In this document: one piece after another, positions 16,001 through 25,498 of the stretch
Layout: every line of letters begins with the position of its first letter
How positions within the stretch are numbered: the first letter of the stretch is position 1
Origin: an uncultured Bacilli bacterium
GTDB lineage: Bacteria > Bacillota_I > Bacilli_A > RF39 > UBA660
Reading direction: 5' to 3'
DNA length: 64,000 bases
Assembly (NCBI GenBank): GCA_934141535.1
Contig: CAKPCH010000003.1
Coordinates: 1-64,000, forward strand
Program-made: the position numbers and the translations under genes
Notes under the pieces: model-generated
Seen by the model: only the letters and a program-made list of their open reading frames with translations
Database searches by the model: none
Told to the model about the DNA's origin: nothing

Positions 16001-16930
16001 TTACTTGTCGTAATTATTTTTAAGTAATCTCTTTATTCTACATCTAAATTCACTTGTTCTATATATATCAGGAGTTAAAGTCATGTTTTTAGCAACCACA
16101 TAATCAAATTTTCCTTTATCGAAGTATAATGTTAAGTCAATAAAACCTGGTAATACTTCTTCTGGTGTAAACGTTGATTTATAACTTAATGTAGGTACAC
16201 ATAATATTAATTTATCATATATTTTTGATTTCATCATATGTCCATGACCTGATAAAACTATTTTATAAGTGTAATCTGTATTTATTTTATATGTACTACT
16301 TAATTTATGAAATAATACTAAATTATCATGTTTTAGGTTTACAATTCCTTGACCAAATCCTAGTGAAATAAGATCATATCTAGAAGAAGATATTTTTTTA
16401 CTAACATCAAGTCCATTGTTAGTTAATAAGTGATAGTCATGATTTCCAAAAATCATAAAGTTTTTAATACTTCTATCATATGGATATTTCTTTATAAATT
16501 CTTCTATTTGACTATATATATCTTTTAAACTCTTTTTATCGCTAGTATAATCTCCTTCTAAATTATCTCCACAGTTAAAAATTATATTAATATTATTTTT
16601 AACAGCATACTCATATACACTATCCATAAGTCTGATATTTGATTTTATATGACCTATATGCATATCTGAAATAACTATACATCTAAATAATTCTTCATTT
16701 TTAGATATACTTATATTTATTCTATTATTATTTTGGTTTATATTATTTAACACTTTATAATATATATCAGAATTATAACTATAGAACGGCTTTATTTGAT
16801 ATCCATAATTAATTAAAGTCTTAAGTCTAATATATACCTGTTTTTCAGATAAATTAACTATGGTAGCTATTTGTCTTATATTTTTATTTTCATTTAATAA
16901 ATCTAATATTTTTAAATCTAAATCATTCAT
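16001..16930 (-). CDS. Metallophosphoesterase with N-terminal helix-turn-helix
   Basis: In this 309-aa protein residues 1-50 form an AsnC/Lrp-like helix-turn-helix (LDLKILDLLNENKNIRQIA, then LSEKQVYIRLKTL). Residues ~85-280 are a calcineurin-like phosphoesterase with the metal motifs SDMHIGH, NCGDNLEGD, FGNHDYH and SGHGHMM. This pairing suggests a nucleic-acid-associated phosphodiesterase or a ligand-responsive regulator, but neither is demonstrated. The active-site set looks complete. It stands alone with a weak ribosome site (GTGATAAT). The substrate is unknown. Confidence 0.8.
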   Translation of the reverse strand: MNDLDLKILDLLNENKNIRQIATIVNLSEKQVYIRLKTLINYGYQIKPFYSYNSDIYYKVLNNINQNNNRINISISKNEELFRCIVISDMHIGHIKSNIRLMDSVYEYAVKNNINIIFNCGDNLEGDYTSDKKSLKDIYSQIEEFIKKYPYDRSIKNFMIFGNHDYHLLTNNGLDVSKKISSSRYDLISLGFGQGIVNLKHDNLVLFHKLSSTYKINTDYTYKIVLSGHGHMMKSKIYDKLILCVPTLSYKSTFTPEEVLPGFIDLTLYFDKGKFDYVVAKNMTLTPDIYRTSEFRCRIKRLLKNNYDK

Positions 16931-16981
16931 ATTATCACTAATATAAGTATATCAAAAAAAGATATTGTAATTCAATACCTT

Positions 16982-19342
16982 TTATTTCCATTTCCAGTTC
17001 TTTATTTCTTCTAAATCTTCACCATATTCTCCAATATATTGTTTATGCTCTATTAATTTATCTTTACACCATTGTATAAGTCTAGATCCTTTGTTTCCTA
17101 ATTCTGGTAAATATTTTATAGCATCTATTACAAGATTATATCTGTCTATTTTATTTTGAACTCTCATATCAAAAGGTGTTGTTATAGTACCTTCTTCTTG
17201 ATAACCATGAACATGTATATTTTTATTATCCCTATTATAAACTAATTGATGAATTAATGATGGATATCCATGGAAAGCAAAAATTATTGGTTTATCTTTA
17301 GTAAATAGTGAATTATAATCTAAATCCGTAAGACCATGTGGATGTTTAGTATTAGATTCTAATCTCATTAAATCTACTACATTTACAAATCTAATTTTTA
17401 TTTCTGGAAAATTTTCATTTAGTATTTTTGTTGCAGCGAGTGCTTCTAATGTTGGAGTATCACCAGCACAAGCCATAACAAGATCTGGTTCGCTATTTTG
17501 ATCATTACTAGCAAAATCCCATATACCTATTCCATTTGTGCAATGTTTTACAGCTTGATCCATAGTTAACCATTGTAATGAAGGATGTTTAGAAGCAACT
17601 ATAACATTTATGTAATTTTTACTTTTTATACAATGATTGAAACAAGAAAGTAAGCAGTTAGCGTCCGGAGGTAAATATATTCTTACTATATCTGATTTCT
17701 TTGTTACTATATGATTTAAGAATCCTGGATCTTGATGTGTATAACCATTATGGTCTTGTTGCCATACATGTGAAGTTAAAAGGTAATTTAATGAAGATAT
17801 TTTTTGTCTCCAAGGAAGTTCACTAGTAACTTTAAGCCATTTTGCATGTTGACTAGTCATGGAATCAACTATTCTAATAAATGCTTCATATGAATTAAAC
17901 ACTCCATGTCTTCCTGTAAGTAAATATCCTTCTAACATACCTTCACAAGCATGTTCTGATAAAAATGAATCTATTACTCTACCATCTGCTGATAAAAACT
18001 CATCTGTTGTAGTTCTAGTAGCATTAAATTGTCTATTAGTTTCTTCAAAAATATGATTTAATCTATTTGATAAAGCTTCATCTGGTCCAAATACTCTAAA
18101 ATTTCTACTTTCTTCATTATCTTTAATAATATCTCTAATAAAGTTTCCAAGTTCCATCATATCTTGAACTTTAACAGTACCAGGTTCTTTTACTTCTACT
18201 TTGTAATCTCTAAAATCCGGCATTCTAAGTTCTTTTAAAAGTAATCCGCCATTAGCAATCGGATTTGATCCCATTCTTCTTTCTTTACTAGGCGCTAAAT
18301 CTTTTAACTCTTTAATTAATGTTCCATTAGAATCAAATAATTCTTCAGGTTTATAACTTCTAAGCCAACTTTCAAGTAATTCTATATCACTTTGATTTTC
18401 TATTGTTATAGGTACTTGGTGTGCTCTAAAAGTTCCTTCTATTTGTTTATCTGAAACATATCTAGGTCCTGTCCAACCTTTAGGTGTTTTTAAAACTATC
18501 ATAGGCCATATAGGTCTATTAGTATTATTTCTTTTATTAGCATCTTTTTTTATTTCTTTAATTATTTTTATACATTCTTCTAATGCTTCAGCCATTTTTT
18601 CATGAGCATCTAACCTATTAACAGACTCATCTATATCCACAAATATAGGCATATATCCGCATCCATAAAAGAAGAATTTCAACTCTTGACTTGATATTCT
18701 AGAGAATACTGTTGGATTAGCAATCTTATATCCGTTTAAATGAAGTATTGGTAAAACTACTCCATCAGTTTTTGGATTAATAAACTTATTTAATTGCCAT
18801 GAGGTTGCTAAAGGGCCAGTCTCTGCTTCACCATCTCCTACTACACAAGCAACAATAAGATCTGGATTATCAAGAACAGCGCCATAAGCATGACTTAAAC
18901 TATATCCTAACTCTCCGCCCTCATTTATAGAACCTGGTGTTTCTGGTGCCACATGACTTGATATCCCAAGAGGAAATGAGAATTGTTTAAATAATTTTTT
19001 TAGACCTTCTTCATCTTGAGTAATATTAGGATATACTTCAGTATAAGATCCATCTAAATAGTCTTGTGCTACCATAGCATTCCCACCATGTCCTGGACCA
19101 GATATATAAATCATGTTTAAATCATATTCTTTAATTACTCTATTAAGATGTGTATATATAAAGTTTTGTCCTGGTACAGTACCCCAATGTCCTACTATTT
19201 TTCTTTTTATATCCTTTTTTTCTAAAGGTCGTTTTAATAATGGATTATCTAATAAATACAATTGACATGCAGATAAATAATTAGCTGCTCTAAAATAAGC
19301 ATCCATCTTTTTAGCCAATTCTTCACTTAATACATTATTCAT
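16982..19342 (-). CDS. xpkA: Xylulose-5-phosphate/fructose-6-phosphate phosphoketolase
   Basis: The 786-aa ThDP enzyme splits xylulose-5-P or fructose-6-P with phosphate into acetyl-P plus glyceraldehyde-3-P or erythrose-4-P. It is the key enzyme of the phosphoketolase pathway. The family signatures are clear: [15 protein letters not shown] near the N terminus, the ThDP-binding [11 protein letters not shown], and the [12 protein letters not shown] block. I prefer ATG 19342 with AAAGGG ten bases upstream. A TTG at 19351 overlaps the ribosome site. It is transcribed alone from a good promoter. With rpiB elsewhere in the window it indicates heterofermentative-type pentose use. Full length and intact. 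Confidence 0.95.
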   Translation of the reverse strand: MNNVLSEELAKKMDAYFRAANYLSACQLYLLDNPLLKRPLEKKDIKRKIVGHWGTVPGQNFIYTHLNRVIKEYDLNMIYISGPGHGGNAMVAQDYLDGSYTEVYPNITQDEEGLKKLFKQFSFPLGISSHVAPETPGSINEGGELGYSLSHAYGAVLDNPDLIVACVVGDGEAETGPLATSWQLNKFINPKTDGVVLPILHLNGYKIANPTVFSRISSQELKFFFYGCGYMPIFVDIDESVNRLDAHEKMAEALEECIKIIKEIKKDANKRNNTNRPIWPMIVLKTPKGWTGPRYVSDKQIEGTFRAHQVPITIENQSDIELLESWLRSYKPEELFDSNGTLIKELKDLAPSKERRMGSNPIANGGLLLKELRMPDFRDYKVEVKEPGTVKVQDMMELGNFIRDIIKDNEESRNFRVFGPDEALSNRLNHIFEETNRQFNATRTTTDEFLSADGRVIDSFLSEHACEGMLEGYLLTGRHGVFNSYEAFIRIVDSMTSQHAKWLKVTSELPWRQKISSLNYLLTSHVWQQDHNGYTHQDPGFLNHIVTKKSDIVRIYLPPDANCLLSCFNHCIKSKNYINVIVASKHPSLQWLTMDQAVKHCTNGIGIWDFASNDQNSEPDLVMACAGDTPTLEALAATKILNENFPEIKIRFVNVVDLMRLESNTKHPHGLTDLDYNSLFTKDKPIIFAFHGYPSLIHQLVYNRDNKNIHVHGYQEEGTITTPFDMRVQNKIDRYNLVIDAIKYLPELGNKGSRLIQWCKDKLIEHKQYIGEYGEDLEEIKNWKWK

Positions 19343-19380
19343 TAATATCAATCCCTTTCCACTCTCTTTATTCTAAATAT

Positions 19381-19409
19381 ATTATATACTAATTTGATTT
19401 TTATAACAA
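19381..19409 (-). promoter_or_regulatory. SigA-type promoter of the phosphoketolase gene
   Basis: On the minus strand, -35 TTGTTA (19404-19409) and -10 TATAAT (19381-19386) are separated by 17 bp. Confidence 0.65.
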
Positions 19410-19442
19410 TAGTAAAAATAAAAATCTTATAATTATTACAGT

Positions 19443-19466
19443 AAAAAAGAAAACCAAATGGTTTTC
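19443..19466 (-). terminator. Terminator of the short surface-protein gene
   Basis: A perfect 8-bp stem GAAAACCA/TGGTTTTC (19449-19466) is followed on the minus strand by six T. Confidence 0.75.
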
Positions 19467-19482
19467 AAAATTTGTTTATATT

Positions 19483-19878
19483 TTAATTTAATTCTGATTT
19501 GTTTAATTTTATTACTGGGCGTACTCCTCGAGAATAACTTTCATCTAAGAATGGTGGCATACTAACTCTACTAGCAGTTTTTTCTCCTGGAGATGTAAAT
19601 GAGGCACTTAAATTTTTAATTGTTGGATTTGTTGTATTATCTATTGTTGGGGTACCTGCAGTTGCATTCTCTGTTTTTGTTACACTCACATTAGTCGTTG
19701 ATAAGCTATCACTTTTTGATGAAAATACTACTTTAAAGTTACCTGAATCTGGTGTTATTGTCGCATTGCTTTTTACTGTTAAAGAACTTGAAAATGCAGC
19801 AAATGCTATACTTAAACCTAATACGCTTACTATAGTTATTATTAATATTAACGTTGTATTTCTTTTATTATATCCCAT
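19483..19878 (-). CDS. Short secreted TasA-like surface protein, probably internally deleted
   Basis: This 131-aa protein has a signal/anchor of the form NTTLILIITIVSVLGLSIAFAAFSSSLTV and then a Thr/Ser-rich segment (ATITPDSGNFKVVFSSKS). These are typical of small TasA/camelysin-like exported proteins of related gut Bacillota. The last ~25 residues (SRGVRPVIKLNKSELN) instead look like the extreme C terminus of a much larger surface domain that normally ends with GVRPVI. No such domain lies between them. The simplest reading is an in-frame deletion that removed the middle of a longer protein. GGAAGGA precedes the ATG. It may still be expressed, since it has a strong terminator. Confidence 0.55.
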   Translation of the reverse strand: MGYNKRNTTLILIITIVSVLGLSIAFAAFSSSLTVKSNATITPDSGNFKVVFSSKSDSLSTTNVSVTKTENATAGTPTIDNTTNPTIKNLSASFTSPGEKTASRVSMPPFLDESYSRGVRPVIKLNKSELN

Positions 19879-19981
19879 ATTTAAATTCTTCCTTCCATTA
19901 TATAATTATCATATTGCAAAAAAACAAGTAATATTTTTGAAAAATTAAAATTATTACTTGTCTAAACTTTGAAATCTTTTA

Positions 19982-20845
19982 TTAATATAATTTGATTTTT
20001 ATTTTACTAGAGCTATCAAAATTAGATAACTCATGATCCAACATACTTTTAGTAGTTTCTACAGCATCTTCAAAAACAATAGATTTATCAGTAAACTCAT
20101 ACTTTCTTGACATGCTATCCCATAATTGCTGATGTTGTAAAATGAATTGTCTATTTAAGTGATCAACACTTGCATGACTTATATCAATTTTATGTCTATC
20201 TAATAACATATGATAAAAGAAATAAGATAATTTTTCTTTATCATATTTACCACCTTTCAATTTATATATATCATAAAAATCTTTTACTCTAGTATTTAAT
20301 ATATTATCTTTATTACTTTCAACAACTATACATAATTTTTCTGCTAAATGTTCTTCATATGTAGGTGTATATATATAAAAGAAGTCATCTCCAGTAAATA
20401 AAGGATTTACTCTTTTATAATCTTTTTGATATATAGTATTAGATAATTCTTGAAAATCTATAGATATTGGATGACATATACTACCAAATATAGCTTTAAT
20501 ATGAATTTTATATATTCCTGTTTTTGTTCTTTTTGGTATATCTATTAGTTCATAATGTAGATTTTCATCCTCACTATACATTGCTTGATAAAGTACTAAT
20601 AATGGATCATTATGATAAACACTTGAAACTAAATCTATATCTGTAATAGGTCTTATCATTTCATTTAAATGTGCTAACTCAGAAAAACTTCCTTTAACAA
20701 ATAATTTATCATAGCTAGTTTCACTTATTCTTTTTAATAATTGTAAAGAAAAAAATGTATTATATGTATTTGTTATAGATATTCCTAATCTTCTAGATTC
20801 TTTTTTTAAAAATGCTTTTAATTTATCATCACTTGAAAATTCCAT
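19982..20845 (-). CDS. AbiEii/AbiGii-like nucleotidyltransferase, no antitoxin beside it
   Basis: This 287-aa protein is a DUF1814-like nucleotidyltransferase. The GS motif is KGSF (51-54, where AbiEii often has KGGT) and the metal motif is D69-I-D71. The later blocks EEHLAEKLCIVVES and RVKDFYDIYKLK are characteristic of AbiEii. In type IV AbiE systems the toxin is paired with the AbiEi HTH antitoxin. Here the upstream neighbour is the divergent trxA and the downstream one a surface-protein gene, so the toxin is orphaned or has an unrelated role. GAGGGGGA precedes the ATG. The fold is confident and toxicity is inference. Confidence 0.75.
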   Translation of the reverse strand: MEFSSDDKLKAFLKKESRRLGISITNTYNTFFSLQLLKRISETSYDKLFVKGSFSELAHLNEMIRPITDIDLVSSVYHNDPLLVLYQAMYSEDENLHYELIDIPKRTKTGIYKIHIKAIFGSICHPISIDFQELSNTIYQKDYKRVNPLFTGDDFFYIYTPTYEEHLAEKLCIVVESNKDNILNTRVKDFYDIYKLKGGKYDKEKLSYFFYHMLLDRHKIDISHASVDHLNRQFILQHQQLWDSMSRKYEFTDKSIVFEDAVETTKSMLDHELSNFDSSSKIKIKLY

Positions 20846-20908
20846 GAAATCCCCCTCATAAATATGTATATATTATCAAAAAATATTATAAAAGTAAATA
20901 TAATATTA

Positions 20909-20937
20909 TTGTAATTAATTTTATATTTTAGTAAAAT
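20909..20937 (+). promoter_or_regulatory. Promoter of trxA-trxB
   Basis: -35 TTGTAA (20909-20914) and -10 TAAAAT (20932-20937) are 17 bp apart, leaving a leader of about 14 nt before the ATG at 20958. Confidence 0.55.
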
Positions 20938-20957
20938 ATAAGTAATGGAGGGATATT

Positions 20958-21278
20958 ATGGCAGTAATACATTTAAATAATAATTTTAATGAAGAAGTTA
21001 AAAATTATAATGGAATTGTTGTGGTTGATTTCTGGGCCACTTGGTGTGGACCTTGCAGAATGTTTGGACCTGTATTTGAGAATGTAAGTGATCAATATAA
21101 GGATATAAAATTTTGCAAACTTGATGTTGATGAAGATCAAGAAGGAATATGTAAAGAATATGGAGTAATGTCTATACCAACAATTATCTTATTCTCTAAT
21201 GGTAAAGAAATTAAAAAGAATATTGGTTTTATGGATGAAGATTCATTTAAAGAATTTTTGGAGGATATCCATGTATGA
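20958..21278 (+). CDS. trxA: Thioredoxin
   Basis: This 106-aa cytosolic thiol-disulfide oxidoreductase has the active site WCGPC (Cys30, Cys33) and the cis-Pro region SIPTIILF. The length is standard. GGAGGG precedes the ATG. It ends in TGA, which shows that TGA is a stop codon in this genome. It overlaps trxB by 8 bases, so reductase and substrate are translationally coupled. Confidence 0.95.
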   Translation: MAVIHLNNNFNEEVKNYNGIVVVDFWATWCGPCRMFGPVFENVSDQYKDIKFCKLDVDEDQEGICKEYGVMSIPTIILFSNGKEIKKNIGFMDEDSFKEFLEDIHV

Positions 21279-22179
21279 TATTATAATAATTGGAGCAGGA
21301 ACTGCTGGTATGACAGCAGCTATATATGCTAAACAAGCAAGAAAAAATGTTTTAATCTTAGAAAAAGAAACATATGGTGGACAAATTTTAAAAGCAGATA
21401 AAGTTAAAAATTATCCAGGATTTGTAGAAATTTCTGGATATGAGTATGCTACAAAATTATATAATCAAGTTAAAGAATTAGATATTGAGTTAAAAATAGA
21501 AGAAGTAATTCAAATAAATAATCTAGAAGAATATAAAGAAGTTAAAACTAAAAAGAATGTTTATAAGGGTAAAAGCATAATAATTGCAAGTGGCGCTAAA
21601 AATAGAAAACTAGGATTAACTAACGAAGATAATCTTATAGGTAAAGGTATATCATATTGTTCTACTTGTGATGGTATGTTTTTTAAAAACAAAGTTGTAG
21701 CACTCTTCGGTGGCGGAGTAAATGCTATTGACGATGCCTTATATTTAAGTAATATAGTTGAAAAATTATACGTAGTATATAAGCAAAAGGAATTTAAGTT
21801 TGATTCTATAAATTTAGAAAAATTAAAAGAAAAAAAGAATGTAGAATTTATTTTAAACTCTACAATAACTAATGTAAGCGGTATTGATAAATTAGAAAGT
21901 ATTACTATAACAGATAATGATACTAAAAATAATAGTGAATTAACTGTTGATGGACTTTTTATAGCAATTGGTCATATACCAGTATCTGATATGTGTAAAA
22001 ACATTATAGATACAAATAATGTTGGCTACATAATAGCAAATGAAGATTGTAAAACTAATGTTGAAGGAATATTTTGTGCTGGAGATATTAGGGTAAAAGA
22101 AGTTAGACAATTAACAACAGCAGCATCAGATGGTACTGTAGCTGCTATTAATGCTTGTAAATATTTAAATAAGGTTTAA
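21271..22179 (+). CDS. trxB: Thioredoxin reductase-like flavoprotein
   Basis: I start at ATG 21271 (GGAGG upstream; MYDIIIIGAG begins the FAD-binding motif). The frame extends 24 codons further into trxA without merit. The 302-aa enzyme keeps the FAD motif GAGTAG (8-13), redox pair CSTC (C130, C133), second nucleotide motif GGGVNA and C-terminal FAD contact GDIRVKEVRQLTTAASDG. The usual NADPH 2'-phosphate motif HRRxxxR is not present. The equivalent stretch is VYKQKEFKF. The electron donor could therefore be NADH, ferredoxin or another carrier rather than NADPH. It forms an operon with trxA. Confidence 0.9.
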   Translation: MYDIIIIGAGTAGMTAAIYAKQARKNVLILEKETYGGQILKADKVKNYPGFVEISGYEYATKLYNQVKELDIELKIEEVIQINNLEEYKEVKTKKNVYKGKSIIIASGAKNRKLGLTNEDNLIGKGISYCSTCDGMFFKNKVVALFGGGVNAIDDALYLSNIVEKLYVVYKQKEFKFDSINLEKLKEKKNVEFILNSTITNVSGIDKLESITITDNDTKNNSELTVDGLFIAIGHIPVSDMCKNIIDTNNVGYIIANEDCKTNVEGIFCAGDIRVKEVRQLTTAASDGTVAAINACKYLNKV

Positions 22180-22185
22180 TTAATT

Positions 22186-22788
22186 TTAAATCTTTTTTAT
22201 TATCTCTTTAGTTAATTTATTCTTTTTACATCTTTTGTTCCAGTTTTTATTAGCAAGCAGTACATATATCTTGTTATTTAAATAATCCATTGTTGTTATT
22301 ATATCTTCGCAATTTTGTTTTTGACTAACTTTATTAGAGAAATAAGATAATTTTTTTAATGCACTTCTGCAAATAACTTTATATTTACTTTTACCTACTA
22401 TTTCACCAGCACCTATTAATATAGAACCACTATACAATAAATTGTTTTTGTTACACCAATTTTTTATTATATTAAGTGCAGTTATATTTTGCTTTCCTTC
22501 TCTAAAACCACAATTTATTACTACATACAATTTTTTATTACTAATATTAATATTATTATCGTAAATATAGTCTAAAAATTCTAACATTAAAGAAGTGGGA
22601 CAATCAACATAAAGCGGAAATGATAAAACTATTACATCAGATAATTTTATATTTTCTAATATATCTTCGTACTTATCTTTTTTTAAATTATATATACAAA
22701 ACTTGTTTAAGTGATCACTTAACAAATTTAAAAAATATGAAGAATTAGAATTTATAGGTTTAGGGCTAGCATTAATTAATGTAAACAT
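22186..22788 (-). CDS. Flavodoxin-like NAD(P)H-dependent oxidoreductase, subunit with FMN loop
   Basis: This 200-aa protein begins with a flavodoxin-type phosphate loop (LINASPKPINSNSS). It continues with the VIVLSFPLYVDCPTSLM block of NADPH-dependent FMN reductases. The C terminus is basic (KNWNKRCKKNKLTKEIIKKI). It overlaps the 3' end of the upstream flavodoxin-like gene by 13 bases, with AAAGGAG inside that gene. The partner lacks an FMN loop but has the cysteine cluster, so the two may act as a complex. The substrate is unknown. Confidence 0.7.
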   Translation of the reverse strand: MFTLINASPKPINSNSSYFLNLLSDHLNKFCIYNLKKDKYEDILENIKLSDVIVLSFPLYVDCPTSLMLEFLDYIYDNNINISNKKLYVVINCGFREGKQNITALNIIKNWCNKNNLLYSGSILIGAGEIVGKSKYKVICRSALKKLSYFSNKVSQKQNCEDIITTMDYLNNKIYVLLANKNWNKRCKKNKLTKEIIKKI

Positions 22789-23267
22789 TTTATTAGCTCC
22801 TTTTCATTTTTATAAGTAAAATATTCATAACTAGTAGCATTTAAGTTAAGAGCATTTGCTTTTAACATTTTTTCAATGCATTTTTTATCATCTTCTGTTA
22901 TATCTCCATATAAATATAAAGTTAATTTTAAATCTTTTTTATATCTAGTTGCATGATGTATTTCATCTTCTCTTATTGTAAAATAAGGAAGTACATAGGA
23001 AATACATCTTTCTAATACTCTTTTTACTTCATGACTGTAACACCCATATCTACACTTACTTATTAAAATAAGTTCACTAGAATTAGCTATGAAATGTACA
23101 ATAGAAGAATATTCATCATTTAATGCACATTTTAAAGGATGTTTAACCCAACAATTAAAACAACCTACACAATCTTTTTTACATTCTTTAGCACTTATTA
23201 ACTTCGTATCACTTTTAAATTTTTTATTTAATTCTTTTGAATTTATATCATATATTATTGTTCTCAT
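22776..23267 (-). CDS. Flavodoxin-like Cys-cluster protein
   Basis: This 163-aa protein resembles the middle of iron-sulfur flavoproteins/NADPH-dependent FMN reductases. It has a cysteine cluster C29, C33, C36, C39 and C47 (CVGCFNCW...LKC), then a block like the family's flavin-contact strand (SELILISKCRYGCYSHEVKRVLERC). The usual N-terminal phosphate loop is missing and the protein starts directly at MRTIIYDIN. It is translationally coupled to the gene that does have that loop. A 4Fe-4S cluster or redox-active thiols are plausible but not shown. No clear ribosome site precedes the ATG. Confidence 0.65.
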   Translation of the reverse strand: MRTIIYDINSKELNKKFKSDTKLISAKECKKDCVGCFNCWVKHPLKCALNDEYSSIVHFIANSSELILISKCRYGCYSHEVKRVLERCISYVLPYFTIREDEIHHATRYKKDLKLTLYLYGDITEDDKKCIEKMLKANALNLNATSYEYFTYKNEKELIKCLH

Positions 23268-23302
23268 AGTTAATTATATTAATTTATTATAAAAATATTA
23301 CA

Positions 23303-23332
23303 AAAAACGGCTTGAATATTTCAAAACCGTTA
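23303..23332 (-). terminator. Terminator downstream of the AIPR gene
   Basis: The minus-strand hairpin AACGG(T)TTTGAA/TTCAAGCCGTT is followed by TTTT. It lies about 150 bases past the AIPR stop and just before the flavodoxin-like pair. The ~145 bp between the hairpin and 23477 hold no ORF with a ribosome site that I can support. Confidence 0.6.
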
Positions 23333-23476
23333 AATGTATAAATGTGGCAATTACTATACCTATTGAAAAATTTTTAATAGTATGTACTCCCCATAAGTTT
23401 AATATATAAAATTATAGGCAAAATTTAAATTGAAATCAGTAGGGTTTTATTAACTACAATGTATTAAAGTTAAAAA

Positions 23477-25477
23477 TTATGACACAACCTTTTTGTGTTT
23501 AAAAATTTGTAGTTCTTTCTCTAATTTATCAATTATAGTAGAACTTTTATATATGTCTATTAATTTACTCTTCTCATCTTGTTTATCGTAATAATATTTT
23601 TTATTAATATTTTTTATTATTAACTTAGCTGCTTCTTCGTCTAAATTTTCTTTACATAGTAAGTATTTAAAAGCTAAATCTGCCGACTTAAAATCATCTT
23701 TTTCTTTTTTATTTTCGATATTTTCAATAAAATCTTCATATCTTTTTATTGATTCACAAACTTTAAAAGATAAATCATTATCAAAACAAGAATCTATAAT
23801 AGTTTTTTCTACCTGTATATTAGGTGAGTTTTTCCACTGACCTAATTCTTTTTTATTTTCTATAGAAAAATATAGTTTAATAAAATCTAATAAGTCAATA
23901 ATATTATTACTTTTATATAATTTTTTTATTATATCATAGTAACTTTTTTTACCTGATGAATATATTTCTAAAAAATAATTTTCGCCCTTATATTTGTTTT
24001 TAAAAATAAATGCTTGAATATTTCTTATATGTGGATTTAAAGAAAGCATATCAATAGATTTTACTTTTACTTGATCATTAGAAAATTGTGATATTTTACC
24101 TTTTATTATCATATCAGTTTCATTAGTAATCTTAACTGGAATTACTATTTTGTCAAGATTTTTATTTGTTCTTATTAACGTAGTAATTGTTTGTTGTCCA
24201 TTATTTATTACTGGATTTTTTATACAAATATCAAGCCCTAAATCATCTACTTCGCCTGTAATACTAACTCCATTATTGTACTTAACAAAATTTTGAGGTT
24301 CATTTTCTATTGTACTAATCATTTTTTTATTTACTGACAATACCCCTCTAACATTATCAGAAAAATATTTTGATATATCAATAGAATCTTTATCATAATT
24401 TGAAATACCAATACCTAAAGATTTTAATAAATTATCAATTAATTCTTTAGCACTTATATAAAAACTAAAATTATTGTTTCCGTCAGTTGATACATTTAAA
24501 TTAAAATTTCCATCTAATAAAATAGTTGGTTTTTTTATAGTTAATATTATGTTATTTTTACTGATAGGCAAAAGTTTATTATCAAAAAACATTTCATATA
24601 TTTTTTCTGGATTAATATTTGAAAGTCTTTTTGAATTATCAGAAACACTATTAAAAACGACTTTTTTATATTTAAAATTTTCTCTATTATTTGTAATAAA
24701 ATTATATAAATCTTTACCATCCTTTGGAATCTGATTTTTTATACAAATATCATAATTTAATTTCATTTTATCATAAGCTTCATCGTCTATATTTCCTATT
24801 TTTATTTGATAAACATATATATTTTTATCTTCTCCATAATATATAGCATCTATTTTACCATCATAATCTCCATGAACTATGTATTTATTAATACACTCTT
24901 CATAATCAATATTATAATATGTAGCTATAGCAAATACTTCAAATGCTGTTCCATATCCATCGTTTATTTTATCAATACCTTTTAGTTTCATTAATAATTT
25001 TCTAATTTTGTTTAATTCTGCAATAATAACATTAGCTTTTTCTACTCCTATTTTTTGTATTAATTTGCCTCTATATATTAAATCTAAATTATCTTCTAAA
25101 ATATATTCGTCGCTTATAGAAATTTCCTTTTTTACAGTTGTCCAATTATCAGAACTTACTAAAAAAGTATTTTTTAAGTATCTAATATATTTTTTCTTAG
25201 CTTTTGATTTTCTTAGAATATTTTTTTTAATTGCCCAATTACCTGATCTAATTTTTTCTGTCACAAACAAAGATTCCCCAGTAAAACTAACATATTGTTC
25301 ACAACATTCTTGTAATCTTCCCCTTATTTGACTTTGTAAAATTTTATTATTTTCTACTTCAAAATAGTTAGAAACCTCTTCATATATTTCATTTAATTTT
25401 GCATAATCTTTTCCTTCTCTAGTTAAAATATTAGATATACATATATATATTGCCTCTTTCATTGATATTTTTTCCAT
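23477..25477 (-). CDS. AIPR-family predicted defence nuclease with N-terminal HTH
   Basis: This 666-aa protein has three parts. Residues 1-90 look like a HARE/restriction-endonuclease-type winged helix (MKEAIYICISNILTREGKDY ... SGNWAIKK). Residues ~180-230 carry a PD-(D/E)xK-like core with D210 (DGKIDAIYY) and Q224-I-K226 (YVYQIKIG). About 395-500 is the AIPR signature (NNGVSITG, NPVINNGQQTITTLIR). AIPR proteins are linked to abortive phage infection and restriction-like systems. No methylase or second component adjoins, so it would act alone. It has its own promoter with repeated AAGATC boxes and sits between a flavodoxin-like pair and tRNA-His, a position typical of acquired cargo. GAGGTGG precedes the ATG. 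Confidence 0.8.
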   Translation of the reverse strand: MEKISMKEAIYICISNILTREGKDYAKLNEIYEEVSNYFEVENNKILQSQIRGRLQECCEQYVSFTGESLFVTEKIRSGNWAIKKNILRKSKAKKKYIRYLKNTFLVSSDNWTTVKKEISISDEYILEDNLDLIYRGKLIQKIGVEKANVIIAELNKIRKLLMKLKGIDKINDGYGTAFEVFAIATYYNIDYEECINKYIVHGDYDGKIDAIYYGEDKNIYVYQIKIGNIDDEAYDKMKLNYDICIKNQIPKDGKDLYNFITNNRENFKYKKVVFNSVSDNSKRLSNINPEKIYEMFFDNKLLPISKNNIILTIKKPTILLDGNFNLNVSTDGNNNFSFYISAKELIDNLLKSLGIGISNYDKDSIDISKYFSDNVRGVLSVNKKMISTIENEPQNFVKYNNGVSITGEVDDLGLDICIKNPVINNGQQTITTLIRTNKNLDKIVIPVKITNETDMIIKGKISQFSNDQVKVKSIDMLSLNPHIRNIQAFIFKNKYKGENYFLEIYSSGKKSYYDIIKKLYKSNNIIDLLDFIKLYFSIENKKELGQWKNSPNIQVEKTIIDSCFDNDLSFKVCESIKRYEDFIENIENKKEKDDFKSADLAFKYLLCKENLDEEAAKLIIKNINKKYYYDKQDEKSKLIDIYKSSTIIDKLEKELQIFKHKKVVS

Positions 25478-25498
25478 GTATTACCACCTCACACATAC

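Noticed and set aside
21199..21270. Upstream extension of trxB inside trxA
   Set aside because: FAD-binding sequence begins right at ATG 21271, which has a GGAGG site. The extension is a shadow of trxA in another frame.
20958..22179. Mollicute genetic code (TGA as Trp), suggested by the AT-rich genome and gene content
   Set aside because: trxA ends in TGA directly at the trxB start, tryptophans are TGG throughout, and sporulation genes are present.
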